Assembly (NCBI GenBank): GCA_964019415.1 | Contig: OZ025877.1 | Span: 4,174,242-4,238,241, forward strand | Direction of reading: 5' to 3' | Origin: Ianthella basta | Lineage: Eukaryota > Porifera > Demospongiae > Verongiida > Ianthellidae | Length of the DNA stretch: 64,000 nt | Shown here: piece after piece, positions 50,145 through 60,892 of the stretch | Position numbering within the stretch: position 1 is the stretch's first letter | How the letters are laid out: each line of letters begins with the position of its first letter | Position numbers and translations under genes: made by a program | The notes under the pieces: generated by a model | What the model was told of the DNA's origin: nothing | The model's database searches: none | The model's input: only the letters and a program-made list of their open reading frames with translations

Positions 50145-50577
50145 CTGCAAGCAAAAAGGTATGGATAGTGTAATATAAACATTATAGGTAATGACAATGG
50201 CATGCAGAACTACTATTGTGACAGAAATTGTAAAATTATAAAATTATTGTGAATATTATATTGTGTGATTCAGGCGTAGATTATAATAATACAATATGTT
50301 CACAATTAGATCTCATTATTATATGCACTTCATTAATGTTTCACCTTCTGAATCAGCTGACACCCTTCTACATGACTATATGACTGTGCATGATAACAGT
50401 ATCAATGTCATGCCGGTATGCAACTGTAGGTATGTATGCTATACTAAACAACAGTAAACAAAGATTGAACATCATAACAACAAAGTCATAGCTAAATGAC
50501 AGTCATGATGTTTATGATTTTAGGCATCATTCCTATCTAATCCGCTTTACCACACTTCAACACTGTTTCCAGGAGTC

Positions 50578-53500
50578 ATGCCTACTCAGGCTAAGCTGCT
50601 CTATTTTCATCTGTTCGTGGTGTTCACTCTCTGGTATAAAGCACAAGGAAGATGCTCCAGTTGTCCTAGCAATGGATGCCCCCAAACAGAAATGTCTCAA
50701 GGGTGAGCTTTAGCAATAGTATAAATAATTGATTAGATCAAGATATGAATAATGCTAAAAATATATTTCAATAATATTATGTTGACTGTGAGTACTGACT
50801 ACTTTTCTGTAACTTCATTCTGATCCGTATGCACAGAAAATGCTTCAATGCCAGATACAACACAACATCCTACAACAGTAACAGTACTTTACATAACAAC
50901 AACCTATACTGTGATGCCTACTGTTGCACAGGCTACAGGAGCACACATGATGGAAACTGTCAAAGTTTGTCGGTCAAAGTCTGCACGCATGCACACATTC
51001 AATGTGTCATGTAACAATTGCAATGAAGTACATTTACAATGTTCGATTTGTACCACAACAGTAAGCTGGAATGTACATAATTTATAATATTAATCATACA
51101 GTGAAATCTGTCAAAGAAGAGCCACCTCTGGGCCAGCTCTAACTGACCTTTATATAGAGGTGGCTGCTCGAAAGATGTAGACAGTAATGCTTTAGTGCCA
51201 TTTGAGGCCAGGGAGGCTGGCTGATTTAGAGAAGAGGCTGCGTATCTCATTGACCATCTGAGACAGGTTTCACTGTATGAACTATATACATATAAAATAT
51301 GCAGTCAGGCACAAGGAGGCCATACTCATAAAATGTAATACATATATTTGCAGCTTTCTGAAAAGCTATGTATTATGCTCTAGCTATCTGTTAGAGAGGT
51401 AGCGGAGTCTACTGGCAGAGGTCACTGAGACACAGAACTGTTTCTCAAGCTTTCAGTTATAATAGTTCTGAATTGAAGCCTCTATTTGTATAAGTACCTT
51501 TAGGTGAACCTGTTGCTAGCAATTATTTCACTATATTACAACAAACTGTATGCACAGGTTCGAAGGTGCATGCCCGTGTTAGATTGGTGCAGTATGTGTA
51601 TTGCAAGGGTGAACCTGCCCTCAACACATTCACAGACTACATAATTTTATAATTGTTGTGCACACATGCACATACAACACATGACTATCAGTATAGTAGT
51701 TTATTTTATAATTCTACTGCAGTTATCACATGTAGCATGCCCTCCATGCCAAGTAATGGACAGCGTACTTACAGTGGGAGGAACTATGGAAATGTAGTAA
51801 CCTTTAGCTGCAACACTGGGTACCTCCTGAGAGGAAGCAGATACAGGACCTGTTGTTCCGATGGAGAGTGGTCTGGGACACAGCCAATATGTGTCAGTAA
51901 GTGGAATTGTACATACTGTATAATTATAATAAGGAATGCTTGGAATAATTATACCTATGCTATTTCTTGCATGTACTGCCAGGGTCCTGTGGTCCCCAAG
52001 TTTATTATCAAATGGACAAAGAACCTACTACAGCACCACTGTTGGAAGCATTGTCACTTACAGCTGTAATGACCTGTACAGACTGGTTGTAGGCAATTCT
52101 AGTAGGAGTTGCCAATCAAATGGCCTTTGGTCAGGGAGTCATCCAATTTGTTCACGTAAGCTCACACTTGGCATATTCATGGTATAATACAACATACTTG
52201 CTCACTTAATAGTTCAATTATCAGCATACAATTGGACAGCAGTCTCCGTAGGCATATAAATAATAGGTTATTTTTCTTCCAATCAAGGCTATTGTGGTGA
52301 GCCAGGCAGCCTAGCAAATGGAAGGAGAAAGATCACAGGGTACACACAAGGACATTTTGCCAGCTACTTCTGCAATGCAGGGTACCGACTTGCAGGGAGT
52401 TCTACCAGGACATGTCAGTCAGATGGTACATGGTCAGGAAGATCATATCCTATATGCAGGTGTAAGTACTGTTCTTTGCTGTTCCAAAGTCTTGTTTAGG
52501 TGAAAGATATTAACAGTACTAGCGCATGAAATTTTACTACAGCACTGTTCACATGATACTAACATTTCACTGATTTTCAGTTGTGCAATGTCCTACTTTG
52601 GATTTGCCAAATGGCCACATTACTGGAAATGATCAGGATAGAAGCTATCAGAGCCCTGTACAGTACAAATGTGAAGAAGGATATGTGTTAATCGGAAAAG
52701 CTTCCATGACCTGTGGAGCTGATGGACAGTGGTCCAGTAGCATGCCCACTTGTGTTGGTGAGTAATAATTATTGAGTCAATAAAATTTGGGGCAGCAGTA
52801 GGCATGAGAACAATTGAGATAAATATATTGATGAATAATCTATTGAACTCTCTACGAATAGCTACACCATAATTATTTGTTTTATATAATAAAACATACT
52901 ATAACCTGATTAGTCCATTGTTATTGGGATGAGCCTAATCTGACGGCAGCCTATTCTGATATTTAATGCACATTAATTTGATATCTTTCTGTAACACAGA
53001 GTCAGCTGCCATCTTTGGCATTAAATTAGTTTTCTGTTTCACATCTGCTGCTCTGCTGGTGGTAATTGCAGTCCTAATCTACTGCCTGTGCAAAGGCCAA
53101 GGTGAGAGCTATTCTGTGTGTGTTATATAATTCACAAGTGGTCAATAATTGGATATATCAATAGTTCTATTCACATGCAGGTTGCTGCAGAAACCAGAGA
53201 AAGAATGTATCTTCCACCTCTACTGCTGTGCCCGTGTCAGCAACTGGCACTGCTACCAATGCCAACTGTAGCCACTCAAGCCCAGAATATGAGCCAGAGT
53301 ATGATGACATAGATTCACCTAATAGAGCATCATGTTATGCAAGTTCAGCAGCAGGCTTTCATGTAGATGCTTCTAAGTCTGCATTCAACAAGGCATCGCC
53401 AAACACACCAAGAGTTGCCACAAACAGTAATGGCAGTTCATATGCAGCACTTGATGAAACAGGTATTCAGCAGGGACTATACAGCAAATGTGAACCAAGG

Positions 53501-54322
53501 TCGAAGACTGTACAAGTATATGACGTAGCTGGCTTGCCCGACAGATGTGTAGCTAAAGCTACACTCAAAGAGAAAGTATCAGTCTATGAATGTTCAGAAG
53601 CTGATCTGCAATCAGATGACCTTGAGGCACATTTCAGTGAGGTGCAATATGATGCAACAAAAATCTTCCTGGCTGGCAGTAGCAGTCCATATGCAGCACT
53701 TGAAAGAGCAGGCATTCAGGGGCAAGGAGAATACAGCATATGCCAATCAGCTCCAAAAGCTGAACCAATTGGCCCACCCAGAATTGCTATCAACAAGGCA
53801 GGAGATGTGGCAATGTTTGACGAGGAAGCAGCAGATTACGGAAAGCAGAAAGTTGATCTGCCATTACACACTTATAAGCCATATTTCCATGAAGCATCCT
53901 GCGATGAGCCAAGAGCCATGCTGCATACAGCACTTGATGAAGCAGACATCCAGATTGATGCAGCTCAAGAATATTGCGAATGTAAAATGAGCACAAATCA
54001 AAGTCCAATAAATGCTGCTGTATGTGCAATTGACACAAGTACTGCTATGTATGCCAACGTGGGCGAGGGTGCAGTTATGCTTGCTGATGAAAGATCTGAT
54101 AAAGCAAGGTCAAAAGCTGGTTCGCAATCTAGTGAATGTGAAATACATATTAGTGACGTGTCAACTGCCTTGCCTACGTCAGCCAATGGTACTGCTGCCT
54201 CTACCAACTGCAGCCAATCAGCAGCAATATCTGAGCCAGTGTGTACTCAACAACCACAAGCCCTAACTAAGGGCAGCAGCAACTTAAGTATATCATGCTT
54301 CAGTCCTGGTGGCCAATTATAG
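50578..54322 (+). CDS. Type I CCP receptor with tyrosine-repeat tail
   Basis: Eight exons: 50578-50702, 50837-50964, 51723-51896, 51983-52155, 52288-52461, 52581-52757, 53000-53101, 53181-54322. ATG 50578 opens a signal peptide (KLLYFHLFVVFTLWYKAQG). A short cysteine-rich N-terminal domain follows (GRCSSCPSNGCPQTEMSQG, later YCDAYCCTGYRSTHDGNC, EMI- or EGF-like). Then come four CCP modules, one membrane segment (LVFCFTSAALLVVIAVLIY) and a 380-residue cytoplasmic tail. The tail has SSYAAL and SPYAAL (ITIM-like), EYEPEYDDI and AMYANV. CCP module 2 is 173 bp, one base short of its relatives, and is frameshifted; as a phase 1-1 exon it could be skipped without harm. Family and ligand are unknown. 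Confidence 0.82.
53181..54322 (+). CDS. Cytoplasmic tail exon of the CCP receptor, internally repetitive
   Basis: A single long exon. Three diverged units begin near 53438, 53687 and 53922: YAALDETGIQ..LYSKC, YAALERAGIQ..EYSIC, TALDEADIQ..EYCEC. The start (VSATGTATNANCSHSS) recurs near the end (TSANGTAASTNCSQSA). The tyrosines sit at matching places in each unit. Such spacing suggests multivalent phosphotyrosine docking. No enzyme domain is present. Confidence 0.75.
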
Positions 54323-55025
54323 CAACTTCCACGTAGAGCATCACAAAGTATGCATGTATGACTAAAATATGGAGAATGCGACAAAGTGCATGAATATTTC
54401 AGTAGTATAATTATGTGTGTGACATGGACATGTATGCTTAAAATTTGTATTTCTATTAAATTTGTGAAATCCATTCATTGGATACAATAAAATTTAAAGA
54501 GAAACAGCAATTATGCAAGTGGGTGCCTATAATTATACAATTATCCACAGATACCCTTATAGTTATAATATAACATTGTAATAATTTCACTCCTTGGACT
54601 GGTCGTTATTTACTTTCAAAGTGCACAGCTGAATTTAAAAATAGTGCATGTGCTGTTTTGTGAGGACGCAGTGAACATAAAGGTTGTGGAAGTTTCCATT
54701 CCATCCTAGAACATGCAGCCCCGTAAGCATGTGCGCCCCAGGGTGTTTACTCAATGACAAAATGGCTCTCAAGAGAAAGGCTTTCTTGCCACGTTATTTC
54801 TAAGATTATAAACACATTGCCTCTGTAAGTAGGGAATGTAATTTGGTCACTGCTTCTTATTTACTTTGGTTCCTATAGAGCTGTTAAGCTAGAGATCATG
54901 ATGGTAAATTACGGCCCATTCGCCTTGTCCATTACAGTTATCATTCTGAATACTCATGACTTAACACATCCCAACTTTATTTATACGTCTGTTTGTGTTG
55001 CAGCGACTCTCCACTGGCCATAGAC
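54323..55025. promoter_or_regulatory. 3' UTR of the CCP receptor and spacer
   Basis: AATAAA at 54486-54491, 164 bases after the TAG, is a likely polyadenylation signal. Beyond it no exon is clear before the acceptor at 55002-55003; the upstream part may hold a non-coding first exon of the next gene. Confidence 0.5.
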
Positions 55026-57264
55026 ATGGTTGTCCCCGACTCCAAAATGCGGAGAATAGGTGGTTGGCTAAGGCCCAACATCACTCCAATGGAAGAGCTG
55101 GCACGTGAGCGCAGCGCTACTGTGCACCACTGGACAGAGTTCAAGAATACAGCAGTGGAAAGGTAGGAATTTGAACTAAGGACTTATGTGGCTGAGTGGC
55201 TGCTCGGAGATACGAAGACGCGGTATCAGTTTACATAACCGTGCACCTTACAGGTGTTGTTCTTTATAGACCCATTTCTGAGTCTTTTAGCTGAAGCTCA
55301 CTTTCTCATGATATGATGTATGGCAATGAGTGGTATCTGTTCTAGGCTGACTTGAATGCAATACATAAAGTCTGTCTAGTCAATTCACAAAGTACATATT
55401 GCTTCATAGTATATAGCAAATGGTTACTATTCTCATGATTGAATGGTGAATGTTGCAAACATCGTGCTGTTTCTTTGACCACCACACTGTTGTACCCTTC
55501 TTACTGCAGCACCACCTGCCCATTTGATGTGGGTGTAGTTGTTTCTTTTGGTCACATGATCCCCACCTCCTTGATCAAATGGTTTCCAAGGTATCTGTGC
55601 TTTACCTATCTTACCTGTGTTTGGACATTAACAACTGAATGTCACACTACTACATAGGCACTTCTGTTATTGTCCAGATCATTGTGTTCCTCGTTGCTTA
55701 TTGTTCTGTTTTGCCAGAAGATGCATCAACGTTCACCCTTCGATGCTGCCGCAATGGAGAGGTTCATCTCCCATTCAGTATACCATCCTTTCAGGACAAA
55801 CAAGGACAGGAGTCACATTGTTGGAACTGTCACATGACAAGTGAGCGGTGCTTTGTGGAGTCTTCTGTTCATACAACAACTCGCATTAGATAAATGACAG
55901 TTTGTAGTGCTTGTCTGCCTCCAGTGTGCATAGCTCTACCTCTAAAGCACATGCAAAGGAGCTAGTTTCTAGATGTTGTATAAGCACAGTGTCATACCTA
56001 CGTATCTGTGAATGCGGAATTCACTGTGTACACAACATTTAGCTCAATCTGCTACTACAGACAACAGCTCACATTAATTAGTGACTGACAATATATATTG
56101 CCTGTCTGCCTTGTATGTGTGTATATAGAAGTCCCATAACGCACATCCCCCAAGTGGCAATACGTATGTCAATTCATGTTTACACTTCAGGTTTGATGCA
56201 GGCAACATCCTAATGCAGAGGGAGTACCAAATTCCTCCTCAAACTGTTTTTGCTCGTTTGTCAGAGGCCCTTGCAGACATTGCAGAAGACATGGTACCTT
56301 CCTAACATTGTACAGATATGAAACCAGCTCACTTTATTGTATAACATGCAAATAGTATGATTGCAACCGTCATACCTTGTACTTGCACATTATCTATACT
56401 TCCATCTTCAGCATTCCAGTGTAGCATTACTGTATAGTCCTCTGTCCCTACATCTCTGTGTATAGTTACTGACAACCTCTTGAAGATCTGCCCGCCCTCC
56501 AGCGGAGTGCCTGGCCACAAGATGAGACCAAGGTTACAGTAGGTAAGGCTTTACTTTTTCAGTACTATTATATGGGGTTATATGGGGAGACATTGAATAC
56601 ATTCTGCCTTGCTGCCTACACAGCTATTGATAGCTATTGTGCATTGTTGTTGGGTAGCCTAGTGCATATATTTGGAAGGGGGTACTGCAAAAGATGTATT
56701 GGATATATGGAGGGACTGTATAGTGGACACTGTTTTATTAATTCTGTTTTGTAGCTGGGAGGATTACAAAGCACATGGGCCATCTTGATGTTAGAACCAC
56801 ATCTGTGGCTCAGTGCATGAGACTGTATAGCGCACTGGGTAACCAGGTAGGATTGTGGGTTCAGTTTGGTGGAAGGAGACTGCGTCTGGTGCAGTTGAAG
56901 GAAATGGGAGATGAGGAAGAAGTGGTAGTAGGACAAGATGCCATTGAGGAGGTGGGTGGCTTGCAGTATGTCAGCAATGGGAAGAAGATTGCACTGCATT
57001 GGAAGGTCAGTAACTGTTCATTGTATAGATAGCAGCTGAAACATGCAACATAGCATTAGCACCTTTTGGCAGTTGCCTGTGTTAGTTGTGTATTTTTATT
57101 ATACTTGTCAAAAGTAGGACATTTGCCCTATCCTACGTATTGCTAGGGAAAAAGCACCTTGGAGCCTCTAACAATACTCAGACATATCTTGATGACACAA
57201 TCTCCAGACTCCATACTTCCATTGTTTTATAGCATACCACCAAGCAGGTTGCTTGTATGCTGTG

Positions 57265-57323
<59 letters not shown>

Positions 57324-57394
57324 CACACCACACACACACACATCCTAAAGCACAGTACACAGGCATACATGCTGTGTGCATGTTTGCTTAGTCT

Positions 57395-57482
<88 letters not shown>

Positions 57483-57901
57483 GTGTGTGCACATGTATAA
57501 TAATATTCATATTCACAATTATTATATTCATAGCCTTGTTGAAACAGCCTAGTAGGTAATAGGAAATATTCGTAGCTACTGGTGCCAAACCCACTGCACT
57601 CTAGTATTATGTTTATTGCTACTGGTACTGAACCTGTATACACCCTTTAGATGACCTGTGTACTGTGGCAGAGAGTTGGAAAGTCCCCATGTATGAGTAC
57701 CTGGCCATAGGTGCCTAGCCAACTGACACTGAATCTGGTATAGGAATAAACACCCACACTGTGTACTTCTGTATCATTAGGAAATCAGTTTCATTCAGTA
57801 AACATAACCACTGGACCACCTAGCTCCTCTAACTGCATTTGCTTTGTAGTGCAATACAGAAAGAGACAATTTATTATGCCCACCAAGGCTCATCAGGTTT
57901 G

Positions 57902-57932
<31 letters not shown>

Positions 57933-58104
57933 GCTTCATCATTCAAGCAATGTCTCATGTGCATGGTGATCCCAGTTTGTGGAGCAACTTGTCATAGAAG
58001 CTGTACTTATACAGGACTTTGCAGCACAACTGGCAAAATTGAGAGATGGTCAGAGAACTTTGCACTTAGTATGTGTCAGTGGAGTTAGTGGAGGAGAATG
58101 CTAG
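55026..58104 (+). CDS. Unrecognised intracellular protein gene
   Basis: Exons 55026-55162 (continuing upstream to an acceptor at 55003), 56191-56293, 56486-56538, 56762-57005, and less surely 57864-57896 and 57976-58104. Phases agree through the first four. Key segments: [99 protein letters not shown] and [20 protein letters not shown]. There is no signal peptide or membrane segment, so it is cytosolic or nuclear. I do not recognise the family. It looks unrelated to the receptors around it. The 3' end is uncertain: a stronger acceptor at 57848-57849 would give a different, short C-terminus. Confidence 0.6.
55434..55600 (+). repeat. Interspersed repeat, copy 1
   Basis: TGCCCATTTGATGTGGGTGT and CATGATCCCCACCTCCTT also occur at 62188-62240 in the same order and spacing, within a longer diverged similarity. 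This copy lies in an intron of the unrecognised gene. It looks like a transposon fragment. Confidence 0.7.
57267..57490 (+). repeat. Opposed (CA)n and (GT)n microsatellites
   Basis: A (CA)n tract at about 57267-57351 is followed, 48 bases on, by a (GT)n tract at about 57399-57490. The two are complementary and could form a very long hairpin. Confidence 0.95.
57907..57932 (+). repeat. (ATTG)n microsatellite
   Basis: Six tandem ATTG units. Confidence 0.9.
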
Positions 58105-58931
58105 AGGGTCATGCTGCATTAAGTGATCATGTTTACTTTCCTTTTCAGGAACAGAGGAGACATTAAGGTTTGTATATAACTTTAATTAATGTATGCGTTT
58201 GCAACAACACAGTCATACTTATTAAGTGAGTACATGAATGTATTTGGGCAGTTTCAGACATCCATCTAGGCCCATACTTTTGGGAAGACACCACTGATAC
58301 TCTATTGGCACACAGTGGTTGTACAAATGGTGGCCAAATGTGCCATTGTGTCACAACTAGCTGCAGATCCTACTTTCTGTTAATTTTACATTGACATTGC
58401 ATATAACCACTGAGACTTGACCACTGAATGTATAACATAATATATATGCATGTGTGCATGTGTACTGAATTAGTCTGGCTAGCTAGACAGCTAGTCGCTA
58501 ACAAGCACTAGTGTGGCTGTTTAAGAATGGTCTAGCTAGCCAGACTAGTACTGAACAAAATGCAGGAAATAATGATATTCATAGCCATGTTGACACACCC
58601 AGCCTAGCAACAAGAATATTCATAGCTACTGGAACTAAACCCTTTGCACTCTAGTATTATGTCATAGTTATGGGTACTAACCTGTCTGCACCTAGAGGAC
58701 TTGTGTATTCTGGTAGAGAGCCCCTGTATGCATGTTTAAGGTGTATAACATAGTGTGTAACCACACACAAGGTGGTATTGTAATTATAAAATTAGGAAAA
58801 TATATATCAATTCACAATAATTATATTTAGTCACTGGACAGGAACAGGAACTGTGTGCTTTCGTATAAATGGTTTGGCTCAGGATAGGGTCTGCAGCTGA
58901 GCAATATACTTGAGTGGGCAGAGTGTTGAAC
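58105..58931. other. Spacer with a small MITE
   Basis: AT-rich spacer between the unrecognised gene and the second CCP-type gene. Apart from the 77-bp TAGTC element at 58471-58547 no feature is supported. Confidence 0.5.
58471..58547. mobile_element. 77-bp MITE with 18-bp perfect TIRs and a 9-bp TSD
   Basis: The ends are TAGTCTGGCTAGCTAGAC and its exact reverse complement. The flanks are GTACTGAAT (58462-58470) and GTACTGAAC (58548-58556), a 9-bp TSD with one mismatch. It shares TAGTC termini and TSD length with the larger elements at 6715 and 10718. Confidence 0.8.
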
Positions 58932-60760
58932 ATGCTGATTAGGTACAGTCTACGAATCTACCTATTTTTGGTGGTTGTCTTCATTCTCTGGAATGAGGCT
59001 TATGGAAGATGCGCCTATTGTCCTGGCAGTGGATGTGCCCAAACCGGAATGTCACAAGGGTAAATTCCTCTACAGACACTTGCAGCTATAGCTATCTTCT
59101 TCATTCTGTACATTATTGAATAGGCAAAAGTAATGCATCTCTTATCTGAAGTTTGCAGTACTGCTGTTTCTGAAATTATTACCATGAATTTTGAGTTTAC
59201 ATGAATATAATTGCAAGAAGTGCTACAGGGCCAGGAACCACTTATCATCATATCAATCATTGTACTATGTGACGACCTATTACCAACAGTCAAGGACAGT
59301 GTCCTACACCGTTGGATGTGGTTTCTTATATATAAGTCGGTGCACCAAATTCAAGACTGTTTATTCTATAAGGTGAACTAATACAAAGCCAGCAACATTG
59401 TAGGCACTAGTACACAATGTGCAATTATGTAGCACACGTGCCCCTATGTTACTGTTGACTACAATGCAAAATGCTTCATTGCTAATCTTTACTTGCAAAA
59501 CCTTTGCAGGACACGTAGGACATTACGCTACAGGAGATTATATCGCAGCAACCAAACATGCAATCCTTATTGCTGTTCAGGTTACTTGTGGATTGATAAT
59601 GCCTGTCGTAGTAAGTCTGCATATAATACACCTGTATCTGTGCATCACATAACTATATAGCTGCCATTTTGTTGTTAAATGTTCTCACAGAACTAGTACA
59701 AATACTAATGTCCGCTGTGTTTATATCTGTATTATATTAACAAAACAAACAAAGTCAAATTGCACACTAGACTGTATGATGATGAAGATTTACTTTTAAT
59801 GCTAACCTTTGCATCATATGCATAAACGAGTTTATGAATTGCTCGTAATTTACTCTCTAGATCTATTACCCTAGGCCTAGGCCTTGTGCGATGAAGTGGG
59901 CCTTGTGCGATGAAGTGTTACTAGCAAGGATCCACTGATTGCTATAATTATATGTACCACTTCATTTTGAAAGCTACGAACAGTGCAATGATACTCAATG
60001 TTTATATATAGAGACATGCTCTTCATTTAAAATGCAAGATTAGTGATATAAGGTTATCCAGACATTGGCATGCATCTGTACGTGAAACTAGTGAAACAGA
60101 AATCCACAGGATGACTTGGGAGATAGCAATCATGCATATGCTTGCATGATCTTGTCCAGGAGGTGTGGGACACTACATGATCAGACACCAAACTTGCTCC
60201 CTTATAAACTCCAGTAACTGCACAAGCTAAGCAGGTGGATGCTAGTGTCCAATTAGTACACTCCATTACGCATATTAGTCCAATCACTATTAGTGTAAGA
60301 TCAATTTTATATAGTATCATAGTACAACAAACTTCATGCAATGAGTAAGGAGTACTGAGTAATCACCAAAAGCAATATCAGCCGTCCTGATGATCATGAG
60401 GTACTACCCAACCGGTATATGCAATTTGTATATACAGCATCACTGGTGTGATGTCCTTTCACATTCTCCATTATGTGTTACTGACTATTTTACACACAAG
60501 CAATCTGATTACAACAAACAACAAATGAACTACTATTTGTGGATCAAGTCCAATGATCAGCATTGACTCTTCCTTGTCACATGATGCAGGGAGTTGTGGG
60601 ATACCTCCTTCTCCTATAGATGGGCACAAAATCTTCAATGGAATCACTGTGGGTAAGACAGTCACTTACTCCTGCAATAATGGCTATGTTTTGTCAGGAC
60701 ATACAAGCCTCACATGTCTGTCCAGTGGACACTGGTCAGGGAGTACACCTTATTGTATAG
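58932..60760 (+). CDS. Second CCP-type gene: signal peptide, Cys-rich domain, CCP; 3' end uncertain
   Basis: Exon 58932-59059 opens MLIRYSLRIYLFLVVVFILW and ends GRCAYCPGSGCAQTGMSQ plus a split glycine (phase 2). Exon 59510-59610 continues RSNQTCNPYCCSGYLWIDNAC (phase 2 to 1). Exon 60590-60760 is a CCP with SCGIPPSPIDGHK, VTYSCNNGY, LTCLSSGHWSG and CIG. The first two exons copy those of the receptor at 50578 in order, phase and cysteine spacing, so the genes are duplicates. After the CCP the next plausible acceptor (61250) gives DVQG and a stop, which would make a small secreted protein; otherwise later exons lie beyond recognition or outside the window. Confidence 0.7.
59878..59920 (+). repeat. 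Short tandem duplication
   Basis: GGCCTTGTGCGATGAAGTG is present twice in direct succession in an intron of the second CCP-type gene. Confidence 0.9.
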
Positions 60761-60819
60761 GTGAGTATTATCTTGACAGCATATAATATGAAATTAAATT
60801 TAGAGACTCACTGTAACGA

Positions 60820-60882
60820 TAGTGTTGTCCCCAGACCCTCACTCGCTCGCACACAATTCGGAAGGGCGTGGGAACGAGACTA
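60820..60882. mobile_element. 63-bp remnant of a TAGTC-type MITE
   Basis: Left end TAGTGTTGTCCCCAGACCC and right end GGGAACGAGACTA resemble the termini of the element at 10718. The flanks are CTGTAACGA (60811-60819) and CTGTAACGG (60883-60891), 8 of 9 identical. It is probably an internally deleted copy. Confidence 0.6.
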
Positions 60883-60892
60883 CTGTAACGGT

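Noticed and set aside
57159-57643. Frames of Thr-His or Cys-Val repeats
   Set aside because: Translations of (CA)n and (GT)n tracts, with no coding signal.
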